DNA from: Toxorhynchites rutilus septentrionalis
Lineage: Eukaryota; Arthropoda; Insecta; Diptera; Culicidae
Direction: 5' to 3'
NCBI RefSeq assembly: GCF_029784135.1
Contig: NC_073746.1
Span: forward strand, 226,561,882 to 226,625,881
DNA length: 64,000 nucleotides
Of this stretch, positions 58,301 to 64,000 are shown one piece after another (within the stretch, counting starts at the first letter, position 1; every line of letters begins with the position of its first letter). Position numbers and translations under genes: made by a program. Under the pieces are notes generated by a model. It had not been told where the DNA came from. It made no database searches and saw only the letters and a list, made by a program, of their open reading frames with translations.

Positions 58301-58958
58301 ACAAAACCACTCGGGGCTTAGTGCGAACGAGATGTCAAAATCCATCTGTGTGCCCCTTAATTAAACCGATATACATCAAACAATTTAGCTAAGCCCGTAC
58401 AGGTCATGTGTGAAACGATAGCTTCGTGTGTCTTGATGTTTGGATCCGTTTGTCACATCAAGTTTGCGTTGCATAACAAAAAGCATCATGGTGATGCTTC
58501 GCAGGGATTAAATATAAATCCTCAACGTTGTCCGACCATTGTTCGAACCGGTCGGTTAACAGAGCAGGCTTTCCGTACCGTACACGTAATCCGTTTCTTG
58601 TAACTTACCGGCAGTCAATCAACAGCGCTCGGTTCCTTTGCCCGCACACCGAGATGAGCTGATCCATGATCCCACAAGGCATATTGGCGAAAGTGTGTTC
58701 CGCTTTCATGCAAATTAATGCTTTATCACTTGACCTGTAGCAAAAATTCAATCAAAACTGACTGTAATTGGATTTCACTGGACTTACCTTTCAATTTTTT
58801 TGCCCGTCAATTGCTCCAAAAATGTCATTGTGGCTACCTCGAGTGCGGCACTGCTGGAGAGGCCACCTCCCACTGGGACGTTGGAATTTACCACAGCATT
58901 AAAGCCCGGTATCGTTTGACCGTAGTGGAACATAACGCCCTTTATATAGTTAAGCCAT
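31002..58958 (-). CDS. Galk: Galactokinase (GHMP kinase), five 3' exons; 5' end outside window
   Basis: Galactokinase phosphorylates galactose with ATP to galactose-1-phosphate, the first committed Leloir step, in the cytosol. Five minus-strand exons (58958-58788, 58734-58609, 48433-48252, 32256-32147, 31301-31002) join in compatible phases (2, 2, 1, 0) into about 295 codons and a TAA. They align along the whole family from the WxNYxKG block to the C-terminus. Hallmarks are the GHMP ATP-binding loop [15 protein letters not shown], the block MPCGIMDQ, the core [24 protein letters not shown], and the C-terminal GHMP motif [15 protein letters not shown]. The N-terminal GRVNLIGEHTDY region was not found before 64000, so the first exon or exons lie further right. 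All splice sites are canonical GT-AG and no disabling change is seen. The two long introns (10.2 and 16.0 kb) are almost entirely transposon-derived. Confidence 0.93.
31777..32101. mobile_element. pogo/Tigger-like MITE in a galactokinase intron
   Basis: Ends CAGTAGAACCTCGATTATCC and (reverse complement) CAGTAGAACCCCGATTATCC are near-identical inverted repeats flanked by TA at 31775-31776 and 32102-32103. It is 325 bp and non-coding. Just inside its right end, 32050-32078 nearly repeats the flanking intron sequence at 32101-32128. Confidence 0.8.
32147..32256 (-). CDS. Galk: Galactokinase exon, [10 protein letters not shown] region
   Basis: The acceptor GGAATTCCAG ends at 32257. Two bases complete Ala, then [20 protein letters not shown], and the exon ends NNFEQ at donor GTGGGT (32146). 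It is 110 bp. The short exon lies between a 16.0-kb intron and an 845-bp intron that contains a pogo-like MITE 46 bp from the splice site. Confidence 0.9.
33849..33948 (+). repeat. Tandem duplication of a 47-bp unit
   Basis: The unit beginning GGAAGTACTCACGCCTTGC and ending GGTTTCCCAAA is present twice almost identically. A third degenerate copy (CAGCTTGCGTGTATTCGCTA) follows to about 34010. It is non-coding, inside the Tc1 interior. Confidence 0.85.
34368..35052 (+). mobile_element. Family X: TIR element carrying an internal tRNA-like SINE head
   Basis: Ends AGTACACCCAAAATTAG and (reverse complement) AGTACACCCAAACTAGCG are inverted repeats. The interior includes a tRNA-like segment from 34772 with an A-box-like TAACTATATGG and a B box in GATTCGATCCCCG, the same as in the copy at 19951-20405. 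The segment was therefore in the family before it spread. A separate SINE is inserted at 34558-34701. No clear target duplication was found. Confidence 0.65.
34558..34701 (+). repeat. tRNA-derived SINE with 10-bp target duplication
   Basis: Target duplication GAGACACATT lies at 34548-34557 and 34702-34711. The A box TGGCGTAGTGG and B box GAGTTCAATTC are intact, with an A-rich tail. The homologous site in the X copy near 20083 (GAGACACATGGCAAATAA) lacks the SINE, which confirms the insertion. Confidence 0.9.
35052..35720 (-). pseudogene. Tc1 (DD34E-type) transposase, broken
   Basis: Reading right to left across frames: [18 protein letters not shown], then the first catalytic block [20 protein letters not shown] (near 35590-35540), WRKEHY, a decayed middle, then [39 protein letters not shown] (near 35230-35180) with the last Glu, and [19 protein letters not shown] at the C-terminus. 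Several stops and frameshifts are present. The stop codon is replaced by the start of the inserted family X element. Confidence 0.85.
36068..36790. other. Intron DNA, unassigned
   Basis: A minus-strand open frame (36987-36565) continues into this stretch but overlaps LINE ORF1 on the other strand and has no known motif. No element ends were found. Confidence 0.3.
37885..39811 (+). pseudogene. LINE reverse transcriptase, interrupted at YADD
   Basis: The RT is open from about 37885 through [57 protein letters not shown] and [21 protein letters not shown] 209-bp insertion at 38754 then breaks it before KIMYADDL (38997-39008). A frameshift follows, and the thumb and C-terminal region resume at 39101 ([30 protein letters not shown]) to 39811. 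The upstream linker 37567-37884 has stops. Confidence 0.85.
38754..38962 (+). mobile_element. 209-bp retroposon-like insertion with 15-bp target duplication
   Basis: The exact duplication TCTCTGCCATTCCAT is at 38739-38753 and 38963-38977. Removing the insert restores [19 protein letters not shown]. The insert contains GTGCCTTTCTCAAG-like and GGCCTTTCTCAAGG words, a TAGAGTAGAG run and a pyrimidine-rich CTTCCTTCCTT end. No perfect pol III boxes are seen; the family is unknown. Confidence 0.8.
40050..40318 (-). repeat. GC-rich repeat G, copy 1 (minus)
   Basis: Against an AT-rich background this segment is very GC-rich. Read on the minus strand it has CCGTCGGAGGCGGCGG-like text and a terminal hairpin GGGGACTTCGCCCCC followed by ATTACATTGATC. 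It matches copies at 41945 and 52868. An inverted repeat about 55 bp long (GAGCGTCGGAC and CGTCCGACGCTC at the outer ends, around 40253-40375) is centred near 40315. Confidence 0.7.
40591..41533. mobile_element. TIR element with exact 8-bp target duplication
   Basis: Ends GGGGAAGTGGGGGCATAGTGG and (reverse complement) GGGGTAGTGGGGGCAAATTGG are inverted repeats. The exact duplication TACAAATA is at 40583-40590 and 41534-41541. The word GTGGTCACC/GGTGACCAC recurs near both ends. It is 943 bp with no coding frame. An 8-bp duplication fits hAT or P superfamily; the ends do not decide. Confidence 0.8.
41945..42168 (+). repeat. GC-rich repeat G, copy 2
   Basis: This is a shorter copy containing ATACCGTCC, GCCGCTTCCGACGGCGGGTC and the end CCCCCATTACATTGAC. 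It has the same orientation as the 52.9-kb copy. It opens with GGCAAACGTAATGCACC, as do the others. Confidence 0.7.
43922..44372. mobile_element. PIF/Harbinger-like MITE
   Basis: Ends GGCAAGGCGCAAATTGAGA and (reverse complement) GGCTAGGCGCAAATTGAGA, continuing CGYATAGCGC-like, are inverted repeats flanked by TCA (43919-43921 and 44373-44375). A GG-start end with 3-bp target suggests PIF/Harbinger. It is 451 bp. The minus-strand frame crossing it is not a gene. Confidence 0.65.
44890..46145. mobile_element. piggyBac-like nonautonomous element, TTAA target
   Basis: Ends CCCTCCTGTACTCG and (reverse complement) CACTCCTATACTCG are inverted repeats flanked by TTAA (44886-44889 and 46146-46149). 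The interrupted S copy reads through when it is removed, giving GTCATTAACATTAAC, as in the intact arm near 42488. ATACTCG-like subterminal repeats and GACCGAAA occur near both ends. There is no transposase frame in 1256 bp. Confidence 0.75.
46256..46810 (+). repeat. Repeat family Y, uninterrupted copy
   Basis: It aligns with 49600-50410 joined to 52426-52710 (for example CATTCCGGAATTCGATTGG, TTCACGATTCGATCGAA and GTGGAGCAATTT). It provides the pre-insertion state of the element at 50415-52421. Non-coding. Confidence 0.7.
47440..47760 (+). repeat. Diverged relative of the right part of element C
   Basis: ATATAGACATTAAAGTTTGG, ATATCTCAAGAAACA and ATATTTTAAATATAATTA match the segment at 62805-62890 inside element C. 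No ends were recognised. Confidence 0.55.
47836..48108 (-). repeat. tRNA-Ser/Leu-type SINE with 12-bp target duplication
   Basis: On the minus strand it starts GCTCCCGTGGCCGAGTGG, with A box TGGCCGAGTGG, B box GGTTCGATTCC, then a body containing TCCTCCGACTTGCACTGTGG and TTCCTCTAGGAACGTTGGTG, and an AAG-repeat tail. Flanks GTAAGCAATTCT (47824-47835) and GTAAACAATTCT (48109-48120) are a target duplication with one mismatch. It lies in a galactokinase intron, same strand as the gene. The body looks familiar from other mosquito sequence, but I do not name the family. Confidence 0.88.
48252..48433 (-). CDS. Galk: Galactokinase exon, [14 protein letters not shown] region
   Basis: The acceptor GATCTTTGCAG ends at 48434. 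The first base completes Arg of the preceding LLIDCR, followed by [20 protein letters not shown] and [17 protein letters not shown]. It ends SLN plus G before donor GTGAGT at 48251. It is 182 bp. The open frame continues past the donor into intron and SINE sequence by chance. A SINE lies only about 140 bp downstream in the intron. Confidence 0.93.
48434..49513. other. Galactokinase intron, mostly unassigned
   Basis: The open plus-strand frame at 48478-48768 is not supported by any motif. A more GC-balanced stretch at 49060-49300 has cysteine-rich readings in broken frames and may be an old gene or transposon fragment. Confidence 0.3.
49518..49600 (+). repeat. Left end of the TAGYTGACCCGG repeat
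   Basis: CTAGTTGACCCGGCAAAC at about 49517 matches the left ends at 9034 and 24914. Sequence beyond diverges into family Y. Confidence 0.5.
49600..52710 (+). repeat. Family Y copy split by a piggyBac-like insertion
   Basis: Y sequence runs 49600-50410 and resumes at 52426-52710, in the same order and orientation as 46256-46810. The 2-kb gap is the element at 50415-52421. Confidence 0.65.
50415..52421. mobile_element. TTAA-target TIR element with CCGGTCA palindromes
   Basis: Ends CACTAAAACTACCGAC and (reverse complement) CACTAGAACTACCAACCGG are inverted repeats. Flanks are ATAA (50411-50414) and TTAA (52422-52425), and the uninterrupted Y copy supports a TTAA-like empty site. The stem CCGGTCATTTTGACCGG occurs near 50457, 52211 and 52390. 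It is 2007 bp with no recognisable transposase. The TTAA target suggests piggyBac; the CACTA-like termini are atypical. Confidence 0.7.
52729..53320. mobile_element. Foldback-like element: long TIRs around a GC-rich core
   Basis: Arms of about 115 bp (52729-52845 and 53200-53320) are imperfect inverted repeats sharing GGAATAAATCGCCACAG, CTGCAACAGAAAC and GTGTAGTAGGCT. They enclose repeat G copy 3. No clear target duplication was found. Confidence 0.75.
52868..53135 (+). repeat. GC-rich repeat G, copy 3 (core of the foldback)
   Basis: Contains GTATACCGTCCGACGCTCGC, CCGCTTCCGACGGCGGGTC and the perfect stem GGGGACTTCGTCCCC just before ATTACATTG. The opening has GCAAACGTAACGCCCC-like duplicated words. 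Confidence 0.75.
54093..54939 (+). mobile_element. Internally deleted Tc1/mariner-group element
   Basis: Ends CAAAGTGCGGCAGCATAAC and (reverse complement) CAGGGTGCGGCAGCATAAC, followed by TTC, are inverted repeats flanked by TA (54091-54092 and 54940-54941). At 847 bp it keeps both transposase ends but not the catalytic middle, as expected of a nonautonomous deletion derivative. Confidence 0.85.
54208..54777 (+). pseudogene. Deleted transposase (DUF4817-like N-terminus, DDE C-terminus)
   Basis: I start it at the ATG at 54208 ([16 protein letters not shown]), where family similarity begins. The N-terminal helix-turn-helix ([24 protein letters not shown]) and the second one ([20 protein letters not shown]) are intact. 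At about 54560-54600 the frame jumps to the C-terminal region ([20 protein letters not shown]). The intervening RNase-H-like core with the first two catalytic Asp residues is gone. A PTRSPDL block is visible in another frame at the junction. The continuous frame is therefore fortuitous and the protein inactive. Confidence 0.8.
55010..56040. other. Intron DNA without recognised features
   Basis: AT-rich. The frame at 55537-55977 has no known motif and is probably chance. Confidence 0.3.
56041..56550 (+). repeat. Three degenerate tandem units of about 200 bp
   Basis: TTCATA-AATATATTATTTTRTTCA starts recur at about 56041, 56241 and 56453. Each is followed by ATGGARTGC or similar, then AAATCTCGTAAATCCATCA-like sequence. 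The intact DD37E element inserted at a TA in the third unit. Confidence 0.65.
56553..57850 (+). mobile_element. Apparently intact DD37E Tc1/mariner element
   Basis: The terminal inverted repeats are 49 bp with one or two mismatches, starting AAGGGTGTGTCACATC at both ends. TA flanks are at 56551-56552 and 57851-57852. The total is 1298 bp, with a full-length transposase and little untranslated sequence, all consistent with an autonomous copy. It sits in the 10.2-kb galactokinase intron, opposite in orientation to the gene. Confidence 0.92.
56705..57721 (+). CDS. DD37E transposase, full length
   Basis: A 338-residue cut-and-paste transposase. Residues 20-45 ([20 protein letters not shown]) and 82-105 ([17 protein letters not shown]) are the two helix-turn-helix motifs of the paired-like DNA-binding region. 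Catalytic residues are Asp147 or Asp148 in VMDDET, Asp241 in [11 protein letters not shown] and Glu279 in [10 protein letters not shown]. Exactly 37 residues separate the last two, which defines the DD37E group. The start at 56705 is the first ATG after the left terminal repeat, and the stop at 57719-57721 is about 130 bp before the right end. No frameshift or premature stop is seen, in contrast to the homologue at 9572-10575. Whether it is expressed or mobile cannot be judged from sequence. Confidence 0.93.
   Translation: MSSNEKEHRELILCTHFENPELSHRDIGKMLGIVQSTVSRVLKRYFENLTIDRKVKNGENGCSVSEKDHKRVVKQFRRDPRSSVRDVANKLNLSSSFVQRTKQREGLRTYKVQKAPNRNERQNMVGKTRARKLYTEMLTKPHCLVMDDETYVKADFRQLPGLLFFSAEDKFSVPEEIRKQKLSKFVKKYMVWQAICSCGKRSAPFVMTGTVNGQVYLKECLQKRLLPLLKQHEGPTIFWPDLASCHYSEDVLEWYEANGVTFVPKEMNPPNAPELRPIEKYWAIMKQALRKNPKVVKSEADFKRKWISVQKKLQPDVVQNLMDGVKRKVRAYGLGLEV
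57853..58608. other. Galactokinase intron, unassigned
   Basis: No element ends or coding signals beyond chance frames. Confidence 0.3.
58609..58734 (-). CDS. Galk: Galactokinase exon with MPCGIMDQ block
   Basis: It follows a 53-bp intron (58735-58787) with acceptor CTACAG. It encodes [30 protein letters not shown] and ALLIDC, and ends CG before donor GTAAG at 58608. The Asp of IMDQ corresponds to the catalytic-base position of the family. It is 126 bp, phase 2 at both ends. Confidence 0.93.
58788..58958 (-). CDS. Galk: Galactokinase exon with GHMP ATP-binding loop
   Basis: The acceptor TTCATTCCAG ends at 58959. The exon opens with the last base of a split codon, then WLNYIKGVM. It contains [15 protein letters not shown], the phosphate-binding loop, and ends EQLTGKKIE plus AG before the donor GTAAGT at 58787. 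It is 171 bp, phase 2 at both ends. Confidence 0.93.
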
Positions 58959-60088
58959 CTGGAATGAAAATGCATTCGAGAAATATGGATTGACTGCAAA
59001 TGGGACAATGAAAAATGCCGAAACAATTGTTCTTAAATAGACAAGCCGCCACCGATTAATGCGGACACACAACTAAAATATCAGGAAAATTATCAGTGCT
59101 CAGAACAGACTCCTAATCCCCTACTCAGGAAGATCTATATGTTAACTACTTTCCGCGATAAGGTCCAACTTCATCCTTTCCGCCCACCCACCGTAAACGT
59201 TCCTGTTTCCGCTGCCCCAAAAATAACGTGGTGAGATCAATAAATTTGCAAGACGAGTCCAAACATGCGTCCTACAAAATGTTCTCTTCCGGCATGGCGC
59301 GTAGAACGGGCACCCGCTCACACGCTATCAGGATTTATACACCGCCAGGAACGGCATATCCCTTGCTAGACCGTTGCATACCGCTCAGTGCCCGGCAGGA
59401 TCACACCCGTTTGGGATCGCTTCTCGAAAAGTGGTCTGACGCCGTTCATATGTGCCCCTGCGAGATAAAAACAGCGATGCGAAACAAACCAAACACCACC
59501 AACCCCACTTCTACGGGCCTCATTTTCATATTCATGTATTTAAATTAAATAATACGACATCAAAACTCGCGGAAAATTTCGCATAATGAATGTGCAAACG
59601 TGTTCATAATTCATGCAAATTTTAGGCGGCCATGCAGCTGAAATAAAAACAGAACCGGTACCAGAGAACAGTGCCTTTCCGGCCCGACTTTGGCAGGCGT
59701 AGATATGCGCGTATATGAGAGGGTGGTACGTGTGTTTACAATTTGGTACAGCAAGAGGATGATGCATTGTATGCAATAGCAGATGTTCAGAGCCTCCGAA
59801 CAATATATATAGTGACGGACAAACACTGGCGTGCCTGGTCAGAAAATTGATTAATTTTACACTGGGGGGATTCAGCCTCTATGGTTTTTCCGGAGGAATG
59901 TTGAGGTGGAGTTCGTCGGTATGTTTCTGCGGATTTTCGAGTGGATGCCATCGATAAGAGTATTCGTGCGTGTGAATATCCACACCTACGATGTGTATTG
60001 GAATAATCCAAAGTAATGAACGATGCCAAGACATCGAACTAGGAAGTCAATCAAGAAGTCGATCAATTTGGGAGATACATATTACAAC
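58959..60088. other. Upstream galactokinase intron, unassigned
   Basis: I searched the minus strand for the expected GEHTDY-containing exon and did not find it here. The plus-strand frame at 59228-59548 has no known motif. Confidence 0.4.
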
Positions 60089-60092
60089 TTAA

Positions 60093-63000
60093 CTGCCCAT
60101 GTTTGCATAGGTGACGAAAACGCATTTTTGTTGTTTTTTGCCTACAAGCGCAACCATGCAAATTTCCAATGGAATAAGCTGTCCAGTTGAAGGATTATTA
60201 TGAGATCAGCTGGTTCGTGTTTTTTCAATTGATTGAATTTGTGAAGGCAATCTGTAATGTTGGTAATTTTAGCAACATGATTTACCGATATCACGATCAA
60301 TCGCATAAAGATGGTGGAGTGACTTACACCAACGGTATGAGTAAATGCTGAGTATGTGGAATAATTCGATGTCGAATCCAAGGAATTATAATGCTAAGAA
60401 GCAATATTATTTTAATTTCACTACTGATCTGATCGTTTCATTATCTACTTGAAGATTTAAATGCAGAAATTTAGGTAATCATTACATTAAAAAATACAAT
60501 TGCTTCTCTTTGTTCAGCGAAGTGCAGCGTACAGAAAATAGTAATTATATGAGCAGTGTTTCAATGGTTTCTTGTATTCATCTATTAGGAAACAGTAAGT
60601 AAGACACTATCGTGACAAGCATGTTTGGACTCTAAAAAGAATGTGAATCAAATGTAGATTTGCTTATAATACTTATAATTTTTGATTTTCGAGCGATGTA
60701 TGAAAGCTGTATGGAACTACGTCTGTTATGCGGACAAACAGTGATTTTTCGGAAAAGTTTTTTCTAAATTGCTGAAATGTTTTCGAACAAAAAATGTTTG
60801 TTTGCATGGTGAGCAAACGTATTAGACCCATTCCAGCGTGACGTGACAACGGTTTGACTCACTAAAAACAGGTTTTTTCTCGTTTTCATGTATACATCAC
60901 ACGATTTCCAAATGGTAAACGATTTTAAAGTGAATTTGAGAAAATTTCCTACAAGAATCTTAAGTTGGAGAATATTTTGCAGTTGAATTCGCTTGTTGCG
61001 AGACCAATACTTTTGTGACATGACAACACCTGTCTTTTTGCGGATTCCGACTTTTGAACAATAATGTTGTATTTTCAGTTCCGTTTCAATACATACAAAT
61101 TAACTTTGTTCTATGATTTGGCAATGAAAGATGAACGAAGATTCCTGTATGCTCAGTTTTTCAAAAAACTTGCCAGAACATGCATTTTGACGGCATGCAT
61201 TTTGTGACGTGACAACGCGCTCTGTGCGATTAAACAGTCTCCAAGAAGCGTTGTCACGTCACGCAATCAATAAGTTGTATTAAATAAGATTTTCACCGTA
61301 TTGTAGCAAGCGATATACTATTTGTTATGTTTTTTTTATTACTCTGAATACTTCTTACTTTCCTCTGAGGTCTCCCCTTCCCCTTCCAAAAGTCCATCCT
61401 ATAGGGGAAAGTGGTCCTAACGCAACCGTGCTTCCTACTGAATTTTCAATGGTGTCATAACGCAGACAATTTGATAATATGGTGAATTCTCTTCATTCTA
61501 GCGTTTTAGCGCCATTTTACGTTTTCATTCCTTCAAAGTCAGAAAAGAAATATATTCGACCTGTGTGCAAAATGAGTTTTATGTTCTTTTAGTTTGTGAA
61601 ACATTGCGAAACAAGACAATTTTATTTGTTTATGGTATGTTCATCAAAAAAAGCTATATAATTTGAATCTACCTGTTACCTGTAATACACGGTATGTCTT
61701 TATTTGGGAAAAGTCGGGGTGGTCCAAAACCGACCTCCAGTTTTTATATCGTGATTGTTTATCACGTTCACTCTGGCGCTTGCCATCAATGGCTAGCACA
61801 ATCCTGGTTCATTGAGTGGCGTTCACTACAGGGGGAACGCATTTGATTTTGCTATCAGAAACTTTTGATAAACTCACGTACCTGTGCAAGGGCGTTTATG
61901 TTTGGGTATTGAAGATGACTTTGACGTTGACTTCGATCGTTGATCGTTAATCGTTGATGTTCGCGTGTACATTTGTATGTGCACTTTCTTTGTATAACTC
62001 CACACACGTCGCTCTAAGGCTAAGTTCTTCCCACTCAATCATTATCTCCTTCTCACTTAAATCCTATCTCTCACTATCAAACATTATTCTTTATTCCTCC
62101 ATTTTTATTCCTCTTCGTGCACCCATGGTTATATATCAACATTATCATTCACGATCGTATTGTGGGGTTTCATACCATTCCCGGCTTTTATATCCGTTTT
62201 TAACGAACCGGAAGTCCTCGATTCTAAAATGGCTTTGAAATACGATATTCGACTTTCGCTGGCAAGCCCAGATCGTATGGGTTTTCCATATTTTTTTAGC
62301 ATTCGATAATACCATCAGCAAACCGGATGTTGAAATAAGATTATATTTTATATTATGGAATCTACGTTCAAATTTTGTTGATAAAACATAGGAGAAATAT
62401 CATTTGCATGTTTTGAAACGAAACATTGTTTAATTTTGTGTGCTTTATTCATGAAAACGCAAAAAAGTGTTTGTAGTGAGTCAAAATATTGTTTGAATGG
62501 ATCGTATACTATTCGTGACGTGACAACAATTTCTGGAGACAGTTAATACTCCTCTATTTGTGGACCGATCTCAACCAAATGTTGTGGGTTGTTGACTTTC
62601 ACTGTTTGCTCATAAAAACCCAAGTATAAAAATGTTTGAATCTATGTTCATTTGATAAACTAAAAAAATGCTCTATTTTTGTGACTTGACAACGCTTCAA
62701 AATACCTGTTTTTCAAATGCTTGTTTCTCATAAATTACAAAATAAAACGTAGGTCTACCCATGGCTCTTCAAACAAACATTTAATCACCCATTCAATGGT
62801 ATATAGACATTGAAGTTTGGTTAAGCATGTGCAGGGATATCTCAAGAAACACAAAAATAGTGAAAACCTGAAATATTTTAAATATAATTAATAATTATAA
62901 TTTGAAACTCACCTCTCTCAAAGATTGGTGCATAAAAATTAAATTTGTTGCAAAAAAATATATGATATTATTAGTGCTTATTCAAATAACGTTTTCAATT

Positions 63001-63142
63001 TTCTCCTAAAACTAGATTTGAAATTTGGTTATCTGGTGCATAACCTCATGGAATGGGTCATTACGTTGCGTAGAATGCAAAATGGTGAAAAAATCGATTT
63101 TGTTCATTTTGTCGCGTACGTCTCCTATACAAACATGGGCAG
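60093..63142. mobile_element. TTAA-flanked TIR element B, interrupted by element C
   Basis: Ends CTGCCCATGTTTG and (reverse complement) CTGCCCATGTTTG are inverted repeats, flanked by TTAA (60089-60092 and 63143-63146). Without the inner insertion it is about 815 bp, and its sequence aligns, reversed, with element A at 10823-12075. No transposase. Confidence 0.75.
60825..63059. mobile_element. Element C: 2.2-kb TIR element with repeated GTGACGTGACAAC motif
   Basis: Ends GACCCATTCCA and (reverse complement) GACCCATTCCA are exact 11-bp inverted repeats, flanked by ATTA (60821-60824 and 63060-63063). Element A lacks it at the same site, giving an empty-site comparison. Six GTGACNTGACAAC-like motifs occur inside at 60838, 61015, 61204, 61250 (inverted), 62515 and 62681. 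No long coding frame is visible, so it is probably nonautonomous. Superfamily unknown. Confidence 0.7.
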
Positions 63143-63453
63143 TTAAGTAAGGGTTCTTATACTTATTACAAGCTTCATGTTTCTAAAATATCATAAAAAA
63201 TAACTCTTGGGGACACCAAGGAAGTCTGAGCAACTCCGCATTGAAATCTGATGATCCTCCGCCACCCCTTGAGTTTTACTAGAAAACTCTAATTAACTAT
63301 GTTTTTGAACACTGTACATGTTAGTATTTATTATTTTAGACGTTTTAAATCACATCCATCGCACCGTGATCCGTTAAATGTTTGAGTGGAGTAAGCCCGG
63401 CATGATTTCCGGTTAGTTAAAGGATTTTGGGACATATTTTCCATCTATTTCAG

Positions 63454-63605
63454 ATGCCTCGCAGCTCACAAAGAAATCGAATCGTGAGAGTTGGTCCCAA
63501 GAGAACCTCGCTCTTGCAAAAGAGGCTATCGCTGGTGGGTATTCTGTCAAACGTGAAGACTTCGGAATGCTCAAGTCTACATTACTGGATCACATTTTGT
63601 GGAAG
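63454..63605 (+). CDS. HTH_psq-type exon (pipsqueak/CENP-B-like), host gene or transposon
   Basis: A strong acceptor (TTCCATCTATTTCAG) ends at 63453, and a donor AAG/GTAGTA follows at 63606. Between them a 152-bp open frame encodes KKSNRESWSQENLALAKEAI, AGGYSVKREDFGMLKSTLLD and HILWK, the pattern of an HTH_psq DNA-binding domain (aromatic-S-x-E start, A-x-x-A helix, S-T-L recognition helix). Such domains open Tigger/pogo-type transposases and several insect transcription factors. The exon also begins ATGCCTCGC (MPR), a usual start for these proteins, but in a different frame, so either a small indel has broken the start or translation enters from an upstream exon. It is in a galactokinase intron or upstream flank, on the opposite strand. 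Confidence 0.5.
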
Positions 63606-64000
63606 GTAGTAAATTCGAAACTAGGACCTAGATTCCATCGAACTAGTAATTGAATTGTGGCGTGATTTGAGGTGCCACATGATATATTTACGTAATATCC
63701 AATTCCTTTCTTTTCCATATTTTATGCTCACCGGAGCTTGTTCTGACAATATCTCCAGAATCAGTTGAGCCATTCGAACCACATTCGATAGCTACAACTA
63801 GAATTAGAATACCTTTTATTTGGCGGTTGCCTCATTCAAACTGGTGTCAAGTATATTCATTAGCAAATTGAAGGTGCAAGTATTACCCACCTGAGATCTC
63901 GATACCACCAGCTGAAAAAACATGGTTTCGAGAAAAACGCCTTTGAAGATTCATACAGCAATACTACATCCCTTGAGGTGACTTCATACTATTGGCTGTA
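63606..64000. other. No recognised feature to window end
   Basis: AT-rich DNA; no further exon of the HTH_psq gene or of galactokinase recognised. Confidence 0.3.

Noticed and set aside
59228..59548. A plus-strand frame of 106 codons near galactokinase
   Set aside because: No recognisable domain and no splice context; the galactokinase upstream exon was sought here on the minus strand and not found.
61400..61740. A further MITE starting GGGGAAAGTGGTCC
   Set aside because: A convincing inverted partner end and target duplication were not found.
1..64000. Endogenous viral elements or LTR retrotransposons
   Set aside because: No viral polymerase or capsid motif and no paired long terminal repeats were recognised; all RT sequences seen are of non-LTR type.

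Overview
The window looks like nuclear DNA from a mosquito, most likely a culicine of Aedes type. It is AT-rich, its introns are very long and packed with transposons, and it carries DD37E (ITmD37E-type) Tc1/mariner transposons, a lineage described from mosquitoes, plus tRNA-derived SINEs. The species is an inference from repeat content.

Host genes are few. The clear one is a galactokinase (GHMP kinase, Leloir pathway) on the minus strand. Five coding exons can be placed, with matching splice phases, at 58958-58788, 58734-58609, 48433-48252, 32256-32147 and 31301-31002 (stop). Its first exon or exons, with the N-terminal galactose-binding motif, lie beyond the right edge. Introns are 53 bp, 10.2 kb, 16.0 kb and 0.85 kb, and the long ones are filled with mobile elements. 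A plus-strand last exon of an unrecognised acidic protein ends at 14875 with polyA signals downstream. A weak two-exon candidate lies at 15765-16155. An HTH_psq-type exon on the plus strand is at 63454-63605.

Layout: 1-15 kb is a stack of nested transposons. It holds a hAT-like element containing a non-LTR retrotransposon that itself contains a 162-bp retroinsertion, then a second fragment of the same retrotransposon family, a decayed DD37E element, and a decayed DD34D mariner holding a TTAT-flanked TIR element. 15-24.6 kb is mostly unrecognised intergenic DNA, with a perfect 47-bp-arm hairpin and about 2.5 kb of degenerate GAATCTG-like sequence. 24.6-30 kb has a SINE, a repeat with an internal array of about 130-140 bp units, an antisense CCHC-type LINE, a MITE and a decayed mariner. 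31-59 kb is galactokinase with its intronic elements: pogo-like MITE, Tc1, a third LINE, several TIR elements, two TTAA-flanked piggyBac-like insertions, a tRNA-Ser/Leu-type SINE and an apparently intact DD37E transposon at 56.6-57.9 kb. 60-63 kb is a TTAA-flanked element interrupted by a 2.2-kb TIR element with six copies of a GTGACGTGACAAC-like motif.

Most open frames in the window are chance or transposon-derived. The sequence documents insertion history well: many insertions have exact target-site duplications, and paralogous copies inside the window preserve two empty sites.
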